Shown here: in pieces, positions 8,512 through 18,031 of the stretch
Numbering within the stretch: position 1 is the stretch's first letter
How the letters are laid out: the number at the start of each line of letters is the position of its first letter
Source: CAYMGQ01 sp964390055
GTDB lineage: Bacteria; Bacillota; Clostridia; Peptostreptococcales; Natronincolaceae
Assembly (NCBI GenBank): GCA_964390055.1
Contig: CAYMGQ010000002.1
Coordinates: 62,001-126,000 of the forward strand
Reading direction: 5' to 3'
Length of the DNA: 64,000 nucleotides
Translations under genes and position numbers: made by a program
The notes under the pieces: model-generated
The model's database searches: none
What the model was told of the DNA's origin: nothing
Seen by the model: the letters and a program-made list of their open reading frames with translations, nothing else

Positions 8512-8746
8512 ATTATCACCTTATTGTCCCGTATTATAAAGCTTAAATAGATATTAATATACATATATATTGTCACAGAAAGCAGTTATTTGCAAGATTT
8601 TTAATTATTACTTGTATAATAGTAAAGAGGACCTCCTAATTATTATTATTGCCAATTTATGGACCTGATAGACAAGATCCTCAACCCTTATTATTTTGAA
8701 ACAATGGCAAAGTAAGGAATTGTTACAATATTCTTGGGGATTTTTG
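8512..8746. other. Intergenic stretch, no gene seen
   Basis: This AT-rich stretch lies upstream of the ATP-grasp operon and should hold its promoter. On the minus strand TTGCAA and CAATAT occur 17 bp apart, a weak candidate. I found no convincing small ORF or structured RNA in it. Confidence 0.4.
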
Positions 8747-8783
8747 CAAAAAAATATCTTAACCTAATTAAGTTAAGATATTT
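8747..8783 (-). terminator. Terminator after tRNA-Pro
   Basis: A 12-bp perfect stem (AAATATCTTAAC with GTTAAGATATTT) around an 8-base loop is followed on the minus strand by a T run, just downstream of the tRNA. Confidence 0.85.
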
Positions 8784-8794
8784 CTTAAGATATT

Positions 8795-8871
8795 TGGTCT
8801 GGCTGACAGGACTTGAACCTGCGACCTCCAGACCCCCAGTCTGGCGCGCTACCAAACTGCGCCACAGCCAG
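8795..8871 (-). tRNA. tRNA-Pro (anticodon GGG)
   Basis: A 77-nt cloverleaf is visible on the minus strand. The acceptor stem CTGGCTG pairs with CAGCCAG, the D arm contains GGCGCAGTTTGGTAGCGC, the anticodon stem CCAGA/TCTGG encloses a loop with GGG at positions 34-36, and the T arm contains GGTTCAAGTCC. The 3' CCA is encoded. It reads proline codons CCC and CCU and is a single tRNA rather than part of a cluster. Confidence 0.96.
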
Positions 8872-8899
8872 ATATATTTTTAATTTAATTACATATTAC

Positions 8900-8928
8900 A
8901 TTGTATGAGGATTAATGCCATATGTCAA
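8900..8928 (-). promoter_or_regulatory. Sigma-A promoter for tRNA-Pro
   Basis: On the minus strand TTGACA (8923-8928) and TACAAT (8900-8905) are 17 bp apart, about 30 bp before the tRNA start. Confidence 0.85.
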
Positions 8929-8940
8929 GGGCTTTTGCGT

Positions 8941-8970
8941 AAAAAATAAAGGGGTATTACTTCATACCCC
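8941..8970 (-). terminator. Terminator after spoIVA
   Basis: GGGGTAT pairs with ATACCCC around a six-base loop, followed on the minus strand by TTTATTTTTT. Confidence 0.9.
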
Positions 8971-9003
8971 CACCCTTTAGCCAATATACAGCTTTTTTAC
9001 ATC

Positions 9004-10482
9004 CTATAAAATAATAGCAATAAAACCACTACCACCCTCATTAATTATTCTTTGCAGAGTTTTTTGCAACTTCATTCTAGTATCTTCAGGCATTGTAAAT
9101 AGTTTATGCTGTAGTTGTTCCTTTACCATATCATAGAGCGACTTTCCAAACATATTGGTTTCCCAAATTTTTTCTGGATTTTGCTCAAATTCCTCCAGCA
9201 AATAATTTAACAATTCTTCACTTTGCTTTTCGGTTCCCACAACAGGAGAAACTTCCGTAGCTATATCTGCCCTTATAAAATGTAGGCTAGGTGCTTTAGC
9301 CCTTAATTTTACCCCAAATTGATTACCATGCCTAAAAATCTCTGGTTCTTCTAGGGTTAATTCGCCCAGGGCAGGCGGTACCAAACCATAACCTAGTTTT
9401 TTTACATCTACTAGGGCATCTTCGATTTTTGCAAATTCCTGCTTTGCCTTGGCTAACTGGCTCACTAAAGCTAATAATTGATAGTCACCATCAATATTAT
9501 ATCCTGTCTTCTCCTGTAATATTTTATAGAATAAATCTTCATTTGTATTTAGCCTAATTAGGGCTGAACCCTCACCCATTTTAATATTTTCTAATTCCAC
9601 CTGTTCTACATTTTCAATTTCTTCTAAACTCACCAACATTTCTCCAATATTCTTAAGCCTTTTTACATCCTTGACCATTTCTCTAATGCCCATTATAATT
9701 GAGGATTTAAGCCAATGATCAGATTCAATGCTTTCCATCCAGCCTGGAAAATTAAAATTTATTTCAGTTATTGGAAATTCGAATAAAACATTCTCTAGTA
9801 TTTCATGAATATCATCTATATTCATAGTTGCACAATCCTTTATTACTACAGAAACACCATATTGCTTTTCCAGCTCATCCTTAAGCTTCCATGCCTCCTC
9901 ACTTTCAGGATATCTTGTATTCAACACAATAGCAAAGGGTTTGTTGATTTCCTTTAACTCATTTATAACACGTTCTTCAGCTTCTAGGTAATTTTCTCTT
10001 TCTATATCTGTGATAGAACCGTCTGTGGTTACTACAAGTCCTATTGTTGAATGTTCCCTAATTACCTTCTGGGTACCAATTTCTGCGGCCTCCTCAAAGG
10101 GTATTTGCTGGCTAAACCATGGGGTATTTACCATCCTAGGTTCACCATTTTCCTGATAACCTACCGCCCCCCTCACCAAATAACCCACACAATCTATCAT
10201 TCTTAATCTAAAAGATGCATTATCCTTTAAGACTAATTCAACAGCTTCATTGGGTACAAATTTTGGCTCTGTGGTTGTAATTGTCCTACCTGTGCCACTC
10301 TGGGGGAGTTCATCCCTTGTTCTTTCCTTCTGGTAAGCATTCTCTATATTGGGAATTACCAATAAGTCCATTATCCTTTTAATCAATGTGGACTTCCCTG
10401 TTCGGACAGGCCCTACAACACCTATGTAGATATCCCCTTGGGTACGTTGTGCAATATCAGTGTATATGCTATGCTTTTCCAC
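9004..10482 (-). CDS. spoIVA: Stage IV sporulation protein A (spore coat morphogenetic ATPase)
   Basis: SpoIVA is the ATPase that polymerises on the outer forespore membrane in the mother cell and forms the base of the spore coat. The 492-residue length and N-terminus (MEKHSIYTDIAQRTQGDIYIG) are those of the family. Walker A is GPVRTGKST at 24-32. The C-terminal part, needed for membrane docking, ends GSGFIAIIL. The start is GTG at 10480-10482 after GGAGGG. It is a single-gene unit with a sigma-E-like promoter upstream and a strong terminator downstream. Confidence 0.98.
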   Translation of the reverse strand: MEKHSIYTDIAQRTQGDIYIGVVGPVRTGKSTLIKRIMDLLVIPNIENAYQKERTRDELPQSGTGRTITTTEPKFVPNEAVELVLKDNASFRLRMIDCVGYLVRGAVGYQENGEPRMVNTPWFSQQIPFEEAAEIGTQKVIREHSTIGLVVTTDGSITDIERENYLEAEERVINELKEINKPFAIVLNTRYPESEEAWKLKDELEKQYGVSVVIKDCATMNIDDIHEILENVLFEFPITEINFNFPGWMESIESDHWLKSSIIMGIREMVKDVKRLKNIGEMLVSLEEIENVEQVELENIKMGEGSALIRLNTNEDLFYKILQEKTGYNIDGDYQLLALVSQLAKAKQEFAKIEDALVDVKKLGYGLVPPALGELTLEEPEIFRHGNQFGVKLRAKAPSLHFIRADIATEVSPVVGTEKQSEELLNYLLEEFEQNPEKIWETNMFGKSLYDMVKEQLQHKLFTMPEDTRMKLQKTLQRIINEGGSGFIAIIL

Positions 10483-10539
10483 ATTATCCCTCCTTCTATT
10501 ATATTTGAATAAAAATTATTCACACTATATAACACTATA

Positions 10540-10567
10540 AATATATGAGTAATCTTTAGAAATATGA
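10540..10567 (-). promoter_or_regulatory. Possible sigma-E promoter of spoIVA
   Basis: On the minus strand TCATATT and CATATATT are separated by 13-14 bp, close to the sigma-E consensus (KMATATT and CATACAHT). This suits mother-cell expression of spoIVA, which is known in Bacillus. Confidence 0.45.
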
Positions 10568-10651
10568 CAACTCATACTCCTAACTGTTATTCCTTTGGCA
10601 TAGGCATATAAATCTTAACTGCAATGCAAATTCCCCATGAAATATTATGGA

Positions 10652-10686
10652 CAAAAAAATAGCCTTTTCAATGTAAAGAAAAGGCT
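10652..10686 (-). terminator. Terminator after gpsA
   Basis: AGCCTTTTC pairs with GAAAAGGCT around an 8-base loop and is followed on the minus strand by ATTTTTTTG. It ends the der-plsY-gpsA operon. Confidence 0.9.
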
Positions 10687-10711
10687 TGACATTTTTAGTA
10701 TTTCTTGAATA

Positions 10712-11743
10712 TTACCAATTTATCTCATCCATGTCTACTATTTCCTCTATCTCATTTTTTGTAGTCCTAGTCATTAAATTGATAACTGCATCACTAGGGT
10801 TAGTTCCATTATATAGTACATTATAAATCTCCTTTGTTATGGGCATTTCTATTTGGTGTTTTTGGGCTAGTTGGTAAACAACCTCTGTTGTAGTTATCCC
10901 CTCAACAACCATCCCAACCTCCTCCAATGTATCCTCCAGACTTTTACCTTGACCAATTAGAATACCTGCCCTACGATTCCTACTATGCATACTTGTACAG
11001 GTAACTATTAAATCGCCAATTCCGGATAGGCCTCCAAAGGTTGCCTCCTTTGCCCCTAAGGCCTTGCCCAATCTGGCAATTTCACTTATTCCTCTTGTCA
11101 TCAAGGCTGCCCTTGCATTATCACCGTAACCTAGGCCATCGGTGACCCCAGCACCAAAGGCAATAACATTTTTCAAGGCCCCGCCTAGTTCAACCCCTAT
11201 TACATCTGGATTAGTATAAACTCGAAAACTAGCTGTGTTGAAAACATCTTGTACATATTCTGCTATTTTCCTATCTTTTGATGCAACAACTACGGTAGTG
11301 GGAATATCTCTCGCCACCTCCTCAGCATGAGAGGGTCCTGAGATTATCGCATAGGGCTGACCAGGCAATTCTTCCTCCACAATTTGAGAGACCCTTAAAT
11401 GCCTATTAGCTTCAATACCCTTGGCAGCATTTAATATAATTTGTTCCGGACTAATATAGGGTCTAAGTTTATTTATGATCTCCCTCACCCTTTGGGTAGG
11501 CACAGCCAATAGGATAATCTTTTTTCCCCTAATCCCCTTGGCTATGTCATTTGTCAAAACTATGGAATCTGCTATATTAATCTCTGGTAAATATCTGCTA
11601 TTTTCACCCGTATGTAGGATTTCTTCTAATTGTTTTTTCCGCCTCATCCATAAGGATACAGAATGCCCCTTGCCATCTAACTCTAATGCCAGTGCGGTTC
11701 CCCAACTACCCGCTCCTAAAACACCTATTGAAGAATATCGCAT
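10712..11743 (-). CDS. gpsA: NAD(P)-dependent glycerol-3-phosphate dehydrogenase
   Basis: GpsA reduces dihydroxyacetone phosphate to sn-glycerol 3-phosphate, the backbone for phospholipids. At 343 residues it is full length, with the dinucleotide-binding GAGSWGTALA near the N-terminus, the substrate region GGALKNVIAFGAG with its catalytic Lys, and GLSGIGDLIVTC. It follows plsY by 14 bp; PlsY uses its product, so the two steps are encoded together. Confidence 0.98.
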   Translation of the reverse strand: MRYSSIGVLGAGSWGTALALELDGKGHSVSLWMRRKKQLEEILHTGENSRYLPEINIADSIVLTNDIAKGIRGKKIILLAVPTQRVREIINKLRPYISPEQIILNAAKGIEANRHLRVSQIVEEELPGQPYAIISGPSHAEEVARDIPTTVVVASKDRKIAEYVQDVFNTASFRVYTNPDVIGVELGGALKNVIAFGAGVTDGLGYGDNARAALMTRGISEIARLGKALGAKEATFGGLSGIGDLIVTCTSMHSRNRRAGILIGQGKSLEDTLEEVGMVVEGITTTEVVYQLAQKHQIEMPITKEIYNVLYNGTNPSDAVINLMTRTTKNEIEEIVDMDEINW

Positions 11744-11757
11744 TTACAACTCCCCTT

Positions 11758-12345
11758 CTATTTTGCCTCTATTCTATCAGTAACTTTTCTTTCCTTACCT
11801 TCAATCAATCTTTGTATATTTCCCCTATGTTGATAAAGGGCCAAAAGTAACAGTGTCAATGAAAATATAAAATAATTCCAACCTTTAAAAAACATCAATA
11901 TGGTTAACAAGATAATGGCAAGCATTGCTGCTAATGAGACATATTTAAATATTATTAAAATTACCAGGCCAAATCCTATACATATTAGGGCCATTCCACT
12001 ACTAATACTAGTAACAACACCTATTGTTGTGGCGATGCCTTTTCCGCCCTTTAGTCCTAACAGTATAGGCCAGTTATGGCCAACTACAACAACTATGCCA
12101 GCTAGCAAAGCTAGATTATTAGAAGCAAATTTTTTTGCTAAGACTACGGATATTACACCCTTAAGACAATCCAAAAGCAAGGTCATAGCTGCTGCCTTAT
12201 ATCCAAGGGTTCTCATTACATTAGTGGTGCCAGCATTTCCACTCCCATAATCACGTATATCAATGTTGGCAGTAATCTTTCCTATAATATAAGAGGATGA
12301 AAAGTTACCAATCAAATATGAAACTATGAGAATTAATAGCGGCAT
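11758..12345 (-). CDS. plsY: Glycerol-3-phosphate acyltransferase PlsY
   Basis: PlsY is a membrane acyltransferase that moves an acyl group from acyl-phosphate to glycerol 3-phosphate, the first step of phospholipid synthesis. The 195 residues contain about five membrane segments and the family motifs GSGNAGTTN, HNWPILLGLKGGKG and the C-terminal HRGNIQRL. It lies directly after der and before gpsA in one operon. Confidence 0.97.
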   Translation of the reverse strand: MPLLILIVSYLIGNFSSSYIIGKITANIDIRDYGSGNAGTTNVMRTLGYKAAAMTLLLDCLKGVISVVLAKKFASNNLALLAGIVVVVGHNWPILLGLKGGKGIATTIGVVTSISSGMALICIGFGLVILIIFKYVSLAAMLAIILLTILMFFKGWNYFIFSLTLLLLALYQHRGNIQRLIEGKERKVTDRIEAK

Positions 12346-13671
12346 TTAAATTTCACCCCCAGATTTTTCCCTATTAATAAATCTTATTGGTGTACCCTCG
12401 AAAGCAAAATTTTGTCGTATTTGATTTTCTATATATCTCTGATAGGAGAAGTGCATTAGTTGCTTGTCATTTATGAAGAGTACAAAGGTTGGTGGTTTTA
12501 TTGATACCTGAGTACCATAAAAAATTCTGAGCCTCTTGCCCTTATCAGAAGGTGGTTGATTGAGAAGTATTGCCTCTCCAAGTACCTCATTTAAGGTACC
12601 TGTGGGAATTCTCATGGCATTTTGCCCAGCAACATATTTTACCCTATCCAGAATTTTATCCATTCTTTGTCCGGTAATGGCAGAAATGAATAATATTGGG
12701 GCATATCCACAAAAGCTTAGCTCATTTCGTATTTCATTTGCAAATTTATTCATGGTATTTGTTTCCTTATCTATCAGGTCCCATTTATTAACAAGGATTA
12801 TTAGGCCCTTGCCCTTTTCATGACTAAAGCCAACAATTCTCTTGTCCTGTTCGCTTACACCTTCCTGGGCATCAATAACCATCAGACAAACATCTGCCCT
12901 TTCTATGGCAGCTATCGCCCTAATAACGCTATAATGTTCCACATTTTCCTTGATTCTGCTTTTCCGCCTGATTCCTGCTGTATCTATAAAAACATATTGT
13001 GCATGGCCGTCGGTAAAGGGGGTATCTATGGCATCCCTTGTAGTCCCAGGTATATCACTTACAATAACCCTATCTTCCCCCAAAATCCTGTTAATGATGG
13101 AGGACTTACCTACATTGGGCTTGCCAATTACAGCCACCTTTATAGTACCCTCTTCATAAACTTTGCCTATCCTATCATGGAAATTTTTTATAATTTCATC
13201 CAACATATCTCCTATTCCCAAGCCCAGTTCCGAGGATATTTCTATGGGTTGGCCAAGACCCAGCTCATAAAAATCATAGAGATAGTCTGATGATTTTTTT
13301 GTGTCAACTTTATTTATTACTAAGAGTATTGGTTTTCCAGCCCTTCTTAACATATCTGCAATTTCAAAATCTGATGCAACTAAACCTTGCCTGCCATCTA
13401 CCATAAATATAATTACATCGGCTGTATCTACTGCTAATTCTGCCTGTCTTCTCATTTGAGCTGGTATAATCTCCGCAGATGATGGTTCAATTCCCCCCGT
13501 ATCAATTAAGGTAAAATAATGATTTAACCATTCAACCTCGGTATAAATTCTATCCCTAGTAACCCCTGGCTTATCTTCCACAATTGCGATACGCCTTCTT
13601 GCAATTTTATTAAAAAGTGTTGATTTTCCAACATTTGGCCTGCCAACAATTGCTACAATAGGTTTAGACAT
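12346..13671 (-). CDS. der: Ribosome biogenesis GTPase Der (EngA)
   Basis: Der is an essential tandem GTPase for 50S subunit assembly. It has two G domains, with P-loops GRPNVGKST near residue 9 and GKPNVGKSS near 180, DTAG switch motifs, NKVD and NKWD specificity motifs, and a KH-like C-terminal domain ending in the usual basic tail. I place the start at ATG 13669-13671 (MSKPIVAIVG), which follows AGGGGTGAT; the frame is open to 13692. PlsY and gpsA follow in the same operon. Confidence 0.97.
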   Translation of the reverse strand: MSKPIVAIVGRPNVGKSTLFNKIARRRIAIVEDKPGVTRDRIYTEVEWLNHYFTLIDTGGIEPSSAEIIPAQMRRQAELAVDTADVIIFMVDGRQGLVASDFEIADMLRRAGKPILLVINKVDTKKSSDYLYDFYELGLGQPIEISSELGLGIGDMLDEIIKNFHDRIGKVYEEGTIKVAVIGKPNVGKSSIINRILGEDRVIVSDIPGTTRDAIDTPFTDGHAQYVFIDTAGIRRKSRIKENVEHYSVIRAIAAIERADVCLMVIDAQEGVSEQDKRIVGFSHEKGKGLIILVNKWDLIDKETNTMNKFANEIRNELSFCGYAPILFISAITGQRMDKILDRVKYVAGQNAMRIPTGTLNEVLGEAILLNQPPSDKGKRLRIFYGTQVSIKPPTFVLFINDKQLMHFSYQRYIENQIRQNFAFEGTPIRFINREKSGGEI

Positions 13672-13747
13672 TCTATCACCCCTTACATACATTTACTAGT
13701 TTTTCAATATTTCATCAAGCTTCCAGATGGAAATATATAGCAAGTAA

Positions 13748-15073
13748 TTAAAGCAATTCTAGTATTTTATTGATAAATTCCCTTCCTCCAACATCACAAA
13801 CAACTAGTTCAACCCCTAATTGCCTTTCTATTTCTACTACTGACACATCATCCAGAAACACATCCTCATCCGCCCTCAACATAGTCCTAGGGATTATAAC
13901 TTTTTTTCCTATTTCAATTCCCTTCAAGCTATGTAGTATATCACTACCGGTAACCAAACCGCTCACTGTTATTTCTCCCCCAAAAAAATTGTTTTCAATG
14001 GGGATGAGCTGCAAATCAACATTTCTCAGTTTTTTACCCAGTCTATGGCATAGCCCTTTAAATATAGGATAAATTAATGTTCCAGTTAATATAGTAATAA
14101 GCCCTGTCTTAATGGGAGCTTGTGGGTCTATAGTCTTAAGATGACTATTGAAATCTTCCTCAAAATCTTTCACCATCCCTACCCCGTTTTCTAGCTGGGG
14201 AAAACCATCATACTCACTATAGCACGGAAAATCTTTATCCGCCATGATATAAAACTCGTCAGCTAAATAAACAAATCCTCTCCCAAATTTGTCCCTAAAA
14301 TATTCTTGCCATTTTTCTATTTGATTTATGACTTTTTCCGCCCCCGCTTTATCGAAAGTTTCCATGGGGTATAGATTTTGCCTGTATCTGGTAATGCCTA
14401 CTGGTACAACCGCTATACTGTTAACGGCATGGGCTAAATCGGCCAAATCCCTAATGGTATTGTCCAATTCATCGCCATCATTGATATTAGGGCAAAGTAC
14501 AATTTGACAATTCATTTTAATATTATTTTTAGCTAGTTTCTTAAGTATTTCAAGTATATTAGCAGCCTTGGGATTGGCCAGCATTTCCTTTCTTAAATCG
14601 CCATTTGTTGTATGAACGGATATATTTATAGGACTAATTCTATATTGTATAAGTTTCCCTATTTCCTCCTCGCCCATATTAGTAAAAGTAATATAATTAC
14701 CATGTAGGAATGAAAGCCTAGAATCATCATCCTTAAAATAAAGGCTTTTCCTCATATTGGGAGGTAATTGATCAATAAAACAAAATATGCATTTATTTTG
14801 ACAACTTTTTGCCTCGGCCATCATAGGGTTGTCAAATTCCAAGCCTAAATCCTCATCATAGTATTTTTCTATTTCCAAAATCCACTGCTCTTCATTTACT
14901 TTCTTTATCTCTACTTCTAAAAATTCATCCGATATTAAGTATTTGTAGTCTATAATATCCCCTATGTAACTTCCATTGATTTTTAATAGAGTATCGCCCT
15001 TTTCAATCCCCATTTCTTCAGCGATACTCTGACTGTAAACTTTATTTACTATATTGTACATTTCTTTTTTCAC
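13748..15073 (-). CDS. DUF512 family radical-SAM-like protein with PDZ domain
   Basis: The 441-residue protein has a PDZ-like N-terminus (SIAEEMGIEKGDTLLKING), a cysteine cluster C91-x3-C95-x2-C98 (CQNKCIFC) typical of a radical SAM [4Fe-4S] site, and the C-terminal DUF512 domain. The family is common in Firmicutes and cyanobacteria but its reaction is not known. The start is GTG after GTAGGTG. It lies just upstream of der in the usual clostridial order. Confidence 0.9.
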   Translation of the reverse strand: MKKEMYNIVNKVYSQSIAEEMGIEKGDTLLKINGSYIGDIIDYKYLISDEFLEVEIKKVNEEQWILEIEKYYDEDLGLEFDNPMMAEAKSCQNKCIFCFIDQLPPNMRKSLYFKDDDSRLSFLHGNYITFTNMGEEEIGKLIQYRISPINISVHTTNGDLRKEMLANPKAANILEILKKLAKNNIKMNCQIVLCPNINDGDELDNTIRDLADLAHAVNSIAVVPVGITRYRQNLYPMETFDKAGAEKVINQIEKWQEYFRDKFGRGFVYLADEFYIMADKDFPCYSEYDGFPQLENGVGMVKDFEEDFNSHLKTIDPQAPIKTGLITILTGTLIYPIFKGLCHRLGKKLRNVDLQLIPIENNFFGGEITVSGLVTGSDILHSLKGIEIGKKVIIPRTMLRADEDVFLDDVSVVEIERQLGVELVVCDVGGREFINKILELL

Positions 15074-15190
15074 TAAAATAACACCTACTTCATATATTCA
15101 AACTAAGTCCGAGCCTCATAGCCCCTGATTGCCAGCACAATTACTTCCTGCAAATTAATATATCATGAAAGTAATAAAATATCTAGATAC

Positions 15191-15649
15191 CTATATTAGA
15201 GTTTTCTTTACGTTCTTAACTAATTCAACAAATGATGGGTACTTTTTAAGTATACCATAAACAGTTAAGGGTCTCCCTATACTAACCATATTAAGCTTCC
15301 TTGACATAAATCCCCCTAATCTTGTAAAAAAGTTTAACAATATGGTTACATCAGTTACTATAATATCATTTTCTAACCCTATATTACATTCTTTATAAAA
15401 TTCATGTAAAAGTTCCATATAATAGTTTCTTGCATGACCTAAACCAAGAAAATAGACTCTATTACCCTTGATATCTACCCCCATATACCTTGGTGTTCCT
15501 ATTTCACTATTCTTTGCAGAGTCATAGAAAGGTAGCATTAAGATTTCTTCTTTAGTGGGTATCCTATCAATAGGTAGGTAGCCTAAATGTATGCTGGCTG
15601 TTACAACAGATGAATGTGCCCCTCCAAAACAGCAATATATTATCTTCAT
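15191..15649 (-). CDS. DUF3189 family protein, long copy
   Basis: The 152-residue protein starts MKIIYCCFGGAHSSVVTA and contains GTPRYMGVD and VYFLGLGHAR, the pattern of DUF3189, a family of unknown function found mainly in spore-forming Clostridia. ATG has an AAAGGAGAA site. A shorter relative lies 22 bp upstream, and both follow spoIIP, suggesting co-expression during sporulation; this is inferred from position only. Confidence 0.85.
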   Translation of the reverse strand: MKIIYCCFGGAHSSVVTASIHLGYLPIDRIPTKEEILMLPFYDSAKNSEIGTPRYMGVDIKGNRVYFLGLGHARNYYMELLHEFYKECNIGLENDIIVTDVTILLNFFTRLGGFMSRKLNMVSIGRPLTVYGILKKYPSFVELVKNVKKTLI

Positions 15650-15671
15650 ACAGTTTCTCCTTTTACAAAGT

Positions 15672-15944
15672 TTAATCTACTATAATTATTTTTACCTTCT
15701 CATTAGTTAGATCAGCCAATCCCATTAGCAGATTCTTGAATATACTAATATTCCTCCCATAATTTGATATGTAAATTTCATTATATTCCTCATCCATTCC
15801 AATATATTTAAGTTTGGTATTTTTTTTATTGCTATTTATGCCCATACTTCCTTGTCCTAATTTAGTAAATTCTAAATTTAAACGAAGATATGCAGCTTTA
15901 TAAGCTGCATAAATATCATTATTAAAAGCATATATGATTTTCAT
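15672..15944 (-). CDS. DUF3189-like protein, short divergent copy
   Basis: At 90 residues this is a reduced relative of the next gene: it shares the MKIIY start and the GMDEEYNEIYIS segment (compare GVDIKGNRVYFLG) but lacks the CCFGGAHSS loop. It has a good AGGTGAT ribosome binding site and sits between spoIIP and the longer copy. Function unknown; probably a duplication that diverged. Confidence 0.7.
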   Translation of the reverse strand: MKIIYAFNNDIYAAYKAAYLRLNLEFTKLGQGSMGINSNKKNTKLKYIGMDEEYNEIYISNYGRNISIFKNLLMGLADLTNEKVKIIIVD

Positions 15945-15967
15945 CTTATCACCTAGGTAACTATTTT

Positions 15968-17128
15968 TTATTTTTTTCTTCGACCTAATAAATTCGAAAA
16001 TTCTTGCCTGAAATTAGTAACCTTAGCCTTCCATTCCTCTGACCCACTACTGATAAAAACAAAAGCTATACCAGCGATAATTGCAATCCCCACCAGGGCA
16101 ACTGCCCCTTTACCAGAACCTTTACTGCCTGTTTTAGTCATAGTAGTACTCTTGGGTAAGGCTTTTTTGCCTTCCTGCTTTTCTTCTATTACACCACCAA
16201 ATAATGCGGTGGTTATCACCTCTGACAGATGTTTGGTTGCCTTCTCAGCCCTCTGTCTAGTATGGGAATAGGTCCCTATTTCTGTTAACATGGCCCTGGG
16301 GGTCAGATCTTGGTTATAGTTACCCTTTGCATAGAATATATCCTTGATCAGACCTGGTCTCATTTCGTCTGCCACAGATTTAATTTTTACTGCCAGTTCT
16401 TCATTTGCTTTAAAATTCTGATTGCTCCTGCCCACTACCAGTCTTACCTTGGCAACTGGTTCACCCTCAATTTCTGTTATATACTGTTCGGCCGGGACTG
16501 CGTCCCTATGTACATCTATCAATGTATTAATTTTTTCTGCCCTCATAAGTTGGGCTGCAGTTCTCCTAGATCTTTTGTAGGCCCCTGCATCATGAGGCTC
16601 ATGGGATGATGTGTCAAAATGGGCATCAACCCCAAACTGTTCAAAATTTTTTTTCAACTCCTCAGCCACCTTTAAGATCCCCCCTCCCCCTTTAATACTT
16701 TCTGTACCATCTGTGGGTTTGTAGGATTCTGCATTATGAGTGGCATATATACCTATCCGTCTTTCCTCCTTATCTGTGCCTTGACTTAGTAAGAATGTAT
16801 GCAGCATATTATTGGTCAGGGCCATTTCCATTGCCTTTAAGGCATTTTTATTTATTTTGGGTAATTCAATTGTTTCTATAAACTCTGCCTGGGCCATATG
16901 GTTAGTCTTGTTTACCCTGGTTACCTTATACATTTTATTATCCCCACTTAGGTACCTATCTCCCTTGGATACAATCCTAGCTGTAGTGAATAATAGTTCA
17001 TTGGTTTTTGAATTATAGACTTGAAAATATTCCCCATAGTCCCCATACCAATCATCGGCATAGACCGTAGAAACTACTAATAATAAAATTAATACAAATA
17101 ACAAGCCCTTAATTGTCCTTTTCATCAT
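15968..17128 (-). CDS. spoIIP: Stage II sporulation protein P (peptidoglycan hydrolase)
   Basis: SpoIIP is an amidase and endopeptidase that works with SpoIID and SpoIIM to thin septal wall and drive engulfment. The sequence has an N-terminal membrane segment, and the catalytic domain carries IYATHNAESY with a metal-binding His and Glu, LIDVHRDAV and LTEIGTYSH. A C-terminal extension has a second hydrophobic segment (VALVGIAIIAGIAFVF) and a basic tail. The start is ATG at 17126-17128 (or the next ATG) after GGAGGTG; it overlaps the end of the DUF1614 gene. Confidence 0.95.
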   Translation of the reverse strand: MMKRTIKGLLFVLILLLVVSTVYADDWYGDYGEYFQVYNSKTNELLFTTARIVSKGDRYLSGDNKMYKVTRVNKTNHMAQAEFIETIELPKINKNALKAMEMALTNNMLHTFLLSQGTDKEERRIGIYATHNAESYKPTDGTESIKGGGGILKVAEELKKNFEQFGVDAHFDTSSHEPHDAGAYKRSRRTAAQLMRAEKINTLIDVHRDAVPAEQYITEIEGEPVAKVRLVVGRSNQNFKANEELAVKIKSVADEMRPGLIKDIFYAKGNYNQDLTPRAMLTEIGTYSHTRQRAEKATKHLSEVITTALFGGVIEEKQEGKKALPKSTTMTKTGSKGSGKGAVALVGIAIIAGIAFVFISSGSEEWKAKVTNFRQEFSNLLGRRKK

Positions 17129-17822
17129 TATCACCTCCATTATTTACATCATTATCCCCTTCTCCCAGACCACTGACAAAATGACCCTTATCAAATCTCA
17201 TATCCTTTCTATCCGTTCCACCCCTAATTTTTTCCCTAGTTTCACCCACAATCTCTGCCAAGATTACTGCCAATACACCAGCTATAATCGTAGTGTCGGC
17301 ACCTCCCGCCCCTCCCAGTCGTACCGGTGTTGGATTGTTGTTTATCCAGTTTATCAGGCCCTGAACTATATCACTTAAAACTACACCCATAACACCTGCA
17401 ATAAATGCCCCCCTTCGTGACCTACCAAGCACATAGGCAATTATGGCTGCTAAAATTGCATAGACATAATTTGGCTCAATAAATTGTGCCTCTGGCTCAG
17501 CAGGTAAGATATATCTCTGGGCTAGATAGATAGTCAGTCCCGCCACCAGTGTAGCTATAAGTGCACGTCCCTTTTCCTTCTTTGTATCAGCCATGATAAA
17601 TAAATATATGGCTAAAGCTGCAGGAATAATAAAACCTCCTACATTAATAGACAGGTTTTGTGTCAAATTAATATCGGGAATAAATATACTAGATAAAACA
17701 ATTGCAATAATAATTGCCAAAGCAGTCTTGTCATTCAACCTAAGCCGATCCAAGACCCTATGGGCTAAACCCATAAAAATTAAAATTGAAACAATAATTA
17801 ATATTATCATTCCTATAGGCAT
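17109..17822 (-). CDS. DUF1614 family membrane protein
   Basis: The 237-residue protein has about six to seven hydrophobic segments, begins MPIGMIILIIVSILIFMGLAHRV, has a glycine-rich GGAGGADTT loop and ends in an acidic, Asn-rich tail. It resembles DUF1614 proteins that sit before spoIIP in many Clostridia. It overlaps spoIIP by about 20 bp and is presumably translated with it. Function unknown; a sporulation membrane role is inferred from context. Confidence 0.8.
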   Translation of the reverse strand: MPIGMIILIIVSILIFMGLAHRVLDRLRLNDKTALAIIIAIVLSSIFIPDINLTQNLSINVGGFIIPAALAIYLFIMADTKKEKGRALIATLVAGLTIYLAQRYILPAEPEAQFIEPNYVYAILAAIIAYVLGRSRRGAFIAGVMGVVLSDIVQGLINWINNNPTPVRLGGAGGADTTIIAGVLAVILAEIVGETREKIRGGTDRKDMRFDKGHFVSGLGEGDNDVNNGGDNDEKDN

Positions 17823-17960
17823 ATTCTTCCTCCTTATTAAATTATCTACTATGAATTTCCTAGATATTCAGCCAACTTTCGCAATTTATATAATTTGCCT
17901 CCATTTATTAGCCCAATTTTATATTGCCCTCTGCTTTAAAAAACTATACAAAAACAAGAA

Positions 17961-17998
17961 ATGAAGGGACGAATTTATATATAAATTCATCCCTTCAT
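17961..17998 (-). terminator. Hairpin terminator after pgeF
   Basis: A near-perfect long palindrome (ATGAAGGGATGAATTTAT with its complement) is followed on the minus strand by TTTCTTGTTTTTG. Confidence 0.75.
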
Positions 17999-18031
17999 AC
18001 TATTCATTATAAGCATTTATTAGCTTCTTAA

